Position numbers and translations under genes: made by a program | Source: Adiantum capillus-veneris | Taxonomy: Eukaryota > Streptophyta > Polypodiopsida > Polypodiales > Pteridaceae | Length of the DNA stretch: 64,000 nucleotides | Direction: 5' to 3' | Assembly: GCA_014529385.2 (NCBI GenBank) | Contig: CM043942.1 | Coordinates: forward strand, 35,928,469 to 35,992,468 | Part shown: one piece after another, positions 59,965 through 64,000 of the stretch | Layout: each line of letters opens with the position of its first letter | Position numbering within the stretch: position 1 is the first letter of the stretch | Notes under the pieces: model-generated | Database searches by the model: none | What the model was told of the DNA's origin: nothing | The model's input: only the letters and a program-made list of their open reading frames with translations

Positions 59965-60100
59965 ATGGTCCCCAGCGATGGTAATGCTGGCAGGGAAGAG
60001 CCTTTGCTTCCATCAGAGGATGCTCTTGCATTGCAGCCATTGGAATGGAAGTTTTCTCAAGTTTTCGGAGAGTGTGCTGCTGGTGAGGAGGTTCAAGAAG
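59965..60100 (+). CDS. PP2A regulatory subunit B (B55 type), first coding exon only
   Basis: From the ATG at 59965 the exon encodes 45 residues plus one base, ending at the donor GAAG/GTATGG. After a short variable N-terminus it reads LQPLEWKFSQVFGE, then AGEEVQE, the highly conserved opening of plant B55 WD40 regulatory subunits, and the exon ends where that family's first coding exon ends. B55 targets the PP2A catalytic dimer to phosphoproteins in cytoplasm and nucleus. A Cys-Ala pair replaces the usual Arg-Thr after FGE. None of the later WD40 exons is visible up to 64000, so intron 1 is longer than 3.9 kb or this is a detached exon copy. Confidence 0.8.
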
Positions 60101-62450
60101 GTATGGACTATCACAGCTGTCAAGGGGTGTAATGCTGTTGAATAAGTTCTTTTTGTATAGTAAATGGTTATGCACTTTGTGAGAGAGCATTTCTACATGT
60201 GACTCCCACAATTGTCCCTTTTTACGTGTGCATTTTCCTGATCCCACTCTTCGTGTCAGGAGGTCAGTATATTACTCGCAATCATGTAACACTGTATGCG
60301 ATTGAAGAACAATGAGTGTATTGGGATGGTAACGTTTTTGGGTTAAGATAAGTAATGAACTTAAAACAGAAGACAACTGTTTTGTGCAAGTAAACTCTTA
60401 GGAGTAGTGAAGAGAAGAGATTTCTTGAGAGTGGATATTTCTTGTCATGGGTGCACACATTCTTTTGTCTGCTAATGAGTTTTGTAGGCTTGTCAGAAAT
60501 ATTGAAATATTGGTGCATGTTGATGTCTTCAATACTAGCAGTTTTGAGTTCCAATTTGTACAGCCTTTTAAGATGAGGTTTGGCCAAGTCCTTGTACTTA
60601 TTGCGCTGAGGTGGTTGTCCTTGTTGTGGCAAGCAAACTATGACAGGATGCTATATCTAGTCATGCTTATGGTGATTCGTACTTCATGCATAATAAAAAT
60701 AGACTCAATAATGTGCACCTTGATTTTCAAATGTGCTGAGTTAGCTATGTTCGATAGAATTAGAGACCTCAAACTTTGGTCTACTCGTAAGTGATGCTAG
60801 TTGTGGTGAAAGGAGGATGGTACCTACACAAGAGTCAATTTATGTTCTACTTCATGCGTCTTGTGTTGATGCGCTTTATGCCTCTTGTGATGCTGCTGGT
60901 GTGATGCAAGTGATGGTTGGTAGTGCAGTCTCAGCTCAACACATGGAAGAAGAAGCTCCATACTCTGACACGTGCATGTGGTGGAAGTATTCCTTATTTG
61001 GTGCTCCTCCTGAGGCTCCAAAGAGAGGTTAATTTCCTAAGCACACAATAGTTCTAAAAGAAGACTTGAGGCCCAGGATGGCAGATATTTATTTACTTTC
61101 ATATTGCAAATGAAATGCATTGAATACTTCGTCTCTTGGAAAGGGACACAAGCATCTCAAGCAGCGTGGGGATTTACGACGACCTCTGGTCAAGGTTGAC
61201 CTTGACACGCACGAGGTTCTCATTACTCTGGAAATGAACATGCATTGTGGAGAGATGAATTGCAAGAGAGCTCTTGGAGGTTGAAGGGCCAATTGTATAT
61301 GACATTGGTGATGAATGTGATTCGAATGTATGCACATATGTCGGTTAACAAAACATACTATCCTGTTGCTAGAGTGGTTGGACCATTTTTATGCTTGAGC
61401 TAGCAACAATGAGAGATTTCTTGATCACTGTTAGGCAACGAGCTTTTAGTCCATGCCCGATTCTCCTTGTGCGTTCACTTTTATTTCCCCATTATGCAAC
61501 ATGGTAGTTCCAAGATCCTTGCCTCTGTTTACTTATTCTGATAAGCAACTCAAAGAGAACATTTGTGATATATTGTGTCAAACACTTTTTAGGATCCTAA
61601 GTGGAGGCTTGCTACATGCATTGATGCTTCTAGTCAACATGCTGCTATGTTGCCTCTTTGCGAGGACAAGCTTTGCAAAGTGAGGACCAAGGATTCCATG
61701 CCACTCTTGGCTGTATTCGGAGGCTGATAGAGCAGTTCCTCATCATGAGTACTTGGGGTAATGGTAGACGGAGGCTCGGGAGGGGAGGTCGAGAGAGAGC
61801 CATTTTGTAGAAATTCGTGATAAGATTGGCAGACGCAAACTAGATGCCCTACGGGCCCGATGATCTTAGCACAATAGACCCACCAAAGTTCTCATCGGCA
61901 GGACATTGTAGGCAAGCAAGACAAAGATCAAAGGGGTTAGTGTAAATAGGAGAGACAAAGACAGATACAAAGACAAAGGGTTTGAGGCAACATGTCCTTG
62001 TTTACAGACGGGTAGTGAGACAACATGTGGAGGATGCAACAACCTTTGGATGGACCTCCTAATGAGAGGTTACCAAACCAGGAGCTAGAGATTCTGCCAG
62101 AGCAGTTGGACCAGCAGGCAAGGTCGAGGATCGACGAGTCCATTAGATAAGGTTTTCTAGTTTTGGAACCTCTCATAAATTGATTGTACAAGCATTTTGA
62201 CCGGCATCTGACATGATGTGCATGTAGTTTTAGCGAGCCAAGCAGGACTGGGAGTGGGCGAGGAGGGGGCAGGGCAGCAAGAGGGCGGGCAGGTTGGGGG
62301 GCGGGGGGGGGACGGGCTAGAGAAGGGGGGAGCGCGATGGCGAGCAAGGAGGCGGGGGGAAGAGCAACAACAACGAGTGCAATTCGACTTGAGGTTATTT
62401 GTTATAATTCATATTCGAAACACCTGAAGAATTACCGATTGATGAGATTT
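60101..62450 (+). other. Presumed first intron of the B55 gene
   Basis: I found no B55 WD40 exon here. Short open frames (for example 60811-61032) carry no recognisable motif. A G-rich low-complexity patch lies at about 62250-62360. Confidence 0.4.
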
Positions 62451-62479
62451 ACCCGAGATAGCGTGAGGCCATTGATTCT

Positions 62480-64000
62480 CCTCTCAAGTCAGGCGTAAAG
62501 CTGACAGGACAGACAAGTGCAGAAAAGCGAAACCTCTACTTGCAGAATGAGCTGGACAGAACCCTTGAAAAGAAGATGAACCAGAGGATCACCAGAAGAT
62601 AAGCCAACGAGAGTTACAGAGCAGGATTGGTACCAAATTTTGTGGGGACTGCTGACCCTAACCAGATGAATGAAAGTACCGAACTTTGCAGAGCATAGGG
62701 CAAAGTGCGAGACCAGGAAGCCCTTATCTTCTTTGATGGAGGAGCCAAGGCCAACTTCAACCGAATTGGCGGCTAGACTTGGAATTACGCCCGAGGAAAT
62801 GGGGCCACTGGCTGAGGCTGTTCTAATAACGGCATTTGGATGGGATATTGCCATTACACCTGTCATTGGCAAACTACGTTTGCATTGTTAGGGGTATTTA
62901 GGGCGCGAGGACTTTTACATCATGCCTTTGGAAGGATGTGACGTCCTTCTAGGAATCCCTTGCTTCCACAAGAACAGCGTCGTGGTCGATTATAGGGCAA
63001 GGAAGACCATCTTGAAGAATGAGAAGGGCAAAGAGGTTGTACTTGATGTAAAACTGAAAGGCGAGTCCGTCCCACTTGATGAAATCCTGTCTTTTTGTTT
63101 ATTGGATCTTCTTGAAAGAACTGAATGATGATCAAAGGTCAAATATGTATGACCTCGACAAGGAACGACAATAATTTCTACAAGCTAAGGCCGATTGTTT
63201 CTGTGAAGGCTTACTAGGACAACATACTATTGATTTGATTCCTTGTAGAACACCACCAAACCGGCCACCTTAGTCGAGCCCAAAATGAAGAAAAAATGAA
63301 CCAAAACAGATTCCCCATTCCGTGGATCGATGATAAACTTGACAGACTTCATGGTTCTACTTGCTTTAGCCGAATTGATCCGAAGAGTGGTTATCGTCAA
63401 ATCCGAATTGCTCCTAGAGACGTGTACAAGACAACTTTCAAGACGACTTTTGAGTTTATATAAATATTTGGTGATGCCATTTGGCCATACAAATGCTCTG
63501 GCTACATTCAACCGCATGATGGATAGGATTTTCAGACAGTACCGATCATTTGTGAGCACTTCCTTTGACGACATCGTCGTCTTCTCGAAGAGGGAAGTAG
63601 AGCACAAACACCGTCTGTTACAAGTTTTCTAGACACTGTGGCAACATAAATTGGTTGTAAATGCGAAAAAAGCGAGTTTTTCTTGCGAGATACACGTTTT
63701 GGGACACATCGTCTCAACTGAAGGTGTAAAGGTGGACCTGGCCAAAATTGAGACTATTGGTGATTGGCCTGATTTGAAGAATGCTCATGAGGTTCAAAGC
63801 TTTTTGGGCTTGTGCTCATATTATCGACGGTTCATTCGGAAATTTTTAGAGATAGCTTCTCCTTTGCATGTATTGACATAGAAAGGGGTACCTTTTACTT
63901 GGGGCCTGACAGAGATTGCAACCTTTCAGACTCAAAGAAAAGTTGACTACGGGACGAGTGTTGGCCTTGCCAAACTTGCAAAATCCATTCGAAGTTTACT
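62480..64000 (+). pseudogene. Gypsy-4: decayed protease and RT, runs off the window
   Basis: Protease region: IFFDGGAKANFN in one frame near 62730-62765, then GREDFYIMPLEGCDVLLGIP (about 62898-62957). [22 protein letters not shown] near 63350-63412, a damaged VMPFGHTNALATFNRM, then TSFDDIVVFS with DD kept near 63560. VLGHIVSTEGVKVDLAK and LGLCSYYRRFI (63651-63881) lead to the RNase H boundary at the window end. Many stops. Probably inserted in intron 1 of the B55 gene. Confidence 0.75.

Overview
This window looks like nuclear DNA from a land plant with a large, retrotransposon-dominated genome. The evidence is spliceosomal introns with GT-AG borders, plant-type Ty3/gypsy and Ty1/copia elements, primer-binding sites matching initiator tRNA-Met and tRNA-Asp, a decayed PPR-protein relic, and a plant-like PP2A B55 first exon. 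A fern or other seed-free plant is possible from the style of the PPR relic and the abundance of GA/CT tracts, but that is a weak inference. All reading was done by eye; no search was run.

Only two ordinary genes are visible. At 1764-5189 (minus) I can assemble a 12-exon, 396-codon gene whose splice phases all agree. It encodes a divergent Rcd1/CNOT9/CAF40-like protein with an N-terminal extension. Just upstream (5514-6388) lie two Tourist-like MITEs with TAA and TTA target duplications. At 59965-60100 (plus) is the first coding exon of a PP2A B55-type regulatory subunit. Its remaining exons are not in the window, and a decayed gypsy fragment (about 62.5-64.0 kb) lies in what would be its first intron.

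The rest is nested transposons. (1) Gypsy-2, a chromovirus-type element, starts near 8.7-9.9 kb. Its gag is cut at 11678 and its protease/RT/integrase resume at 25545 and fade near 28.39 kb. (2) The interrupter is Gypsy-1 (11679-25539), a complete 13.9 kb Athila/Tat-like element with about 590 bp LTRs, a tRNA-Asp PBS and a perfect CTAGA duplication. It has a normal gag-PR-RT-RH-INT order, then a second retropepsin-like domain fused behind integrase. After that come an internal polypurine tract, a TATA box, a splice-acceptor-like site and a small acidic ORF. (3) Gypsy-3 (about 29.8-34.4 kb) is decayed. (4) Copia-1 (minus, 38203-53571) has been split twice, by NonAuto-1 (41677-46963, duplication GGTTG) and by Copia-2 (47865-53370, duplication ATAAC).

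NonAuto-1 is a complete LTR element with 148 bp LTRs, an initiator-Met PBS, a CT tract close behind the PBS, about 5 kb of apparently non-coding interior and a distinctive 3' end. Two relatives occur on the minus strand: a 3' LTR at 35538-35673 and a 5' LTR plus leader at about 57513-57827. Together they look like a non-autonomous family.

The elements do not form a pathway. They record successive insertions: Copia-1 first, then NonAuto-1 and Copia-2 inside it; and Gypsy-2 first, then Gypsy-1 inside it.
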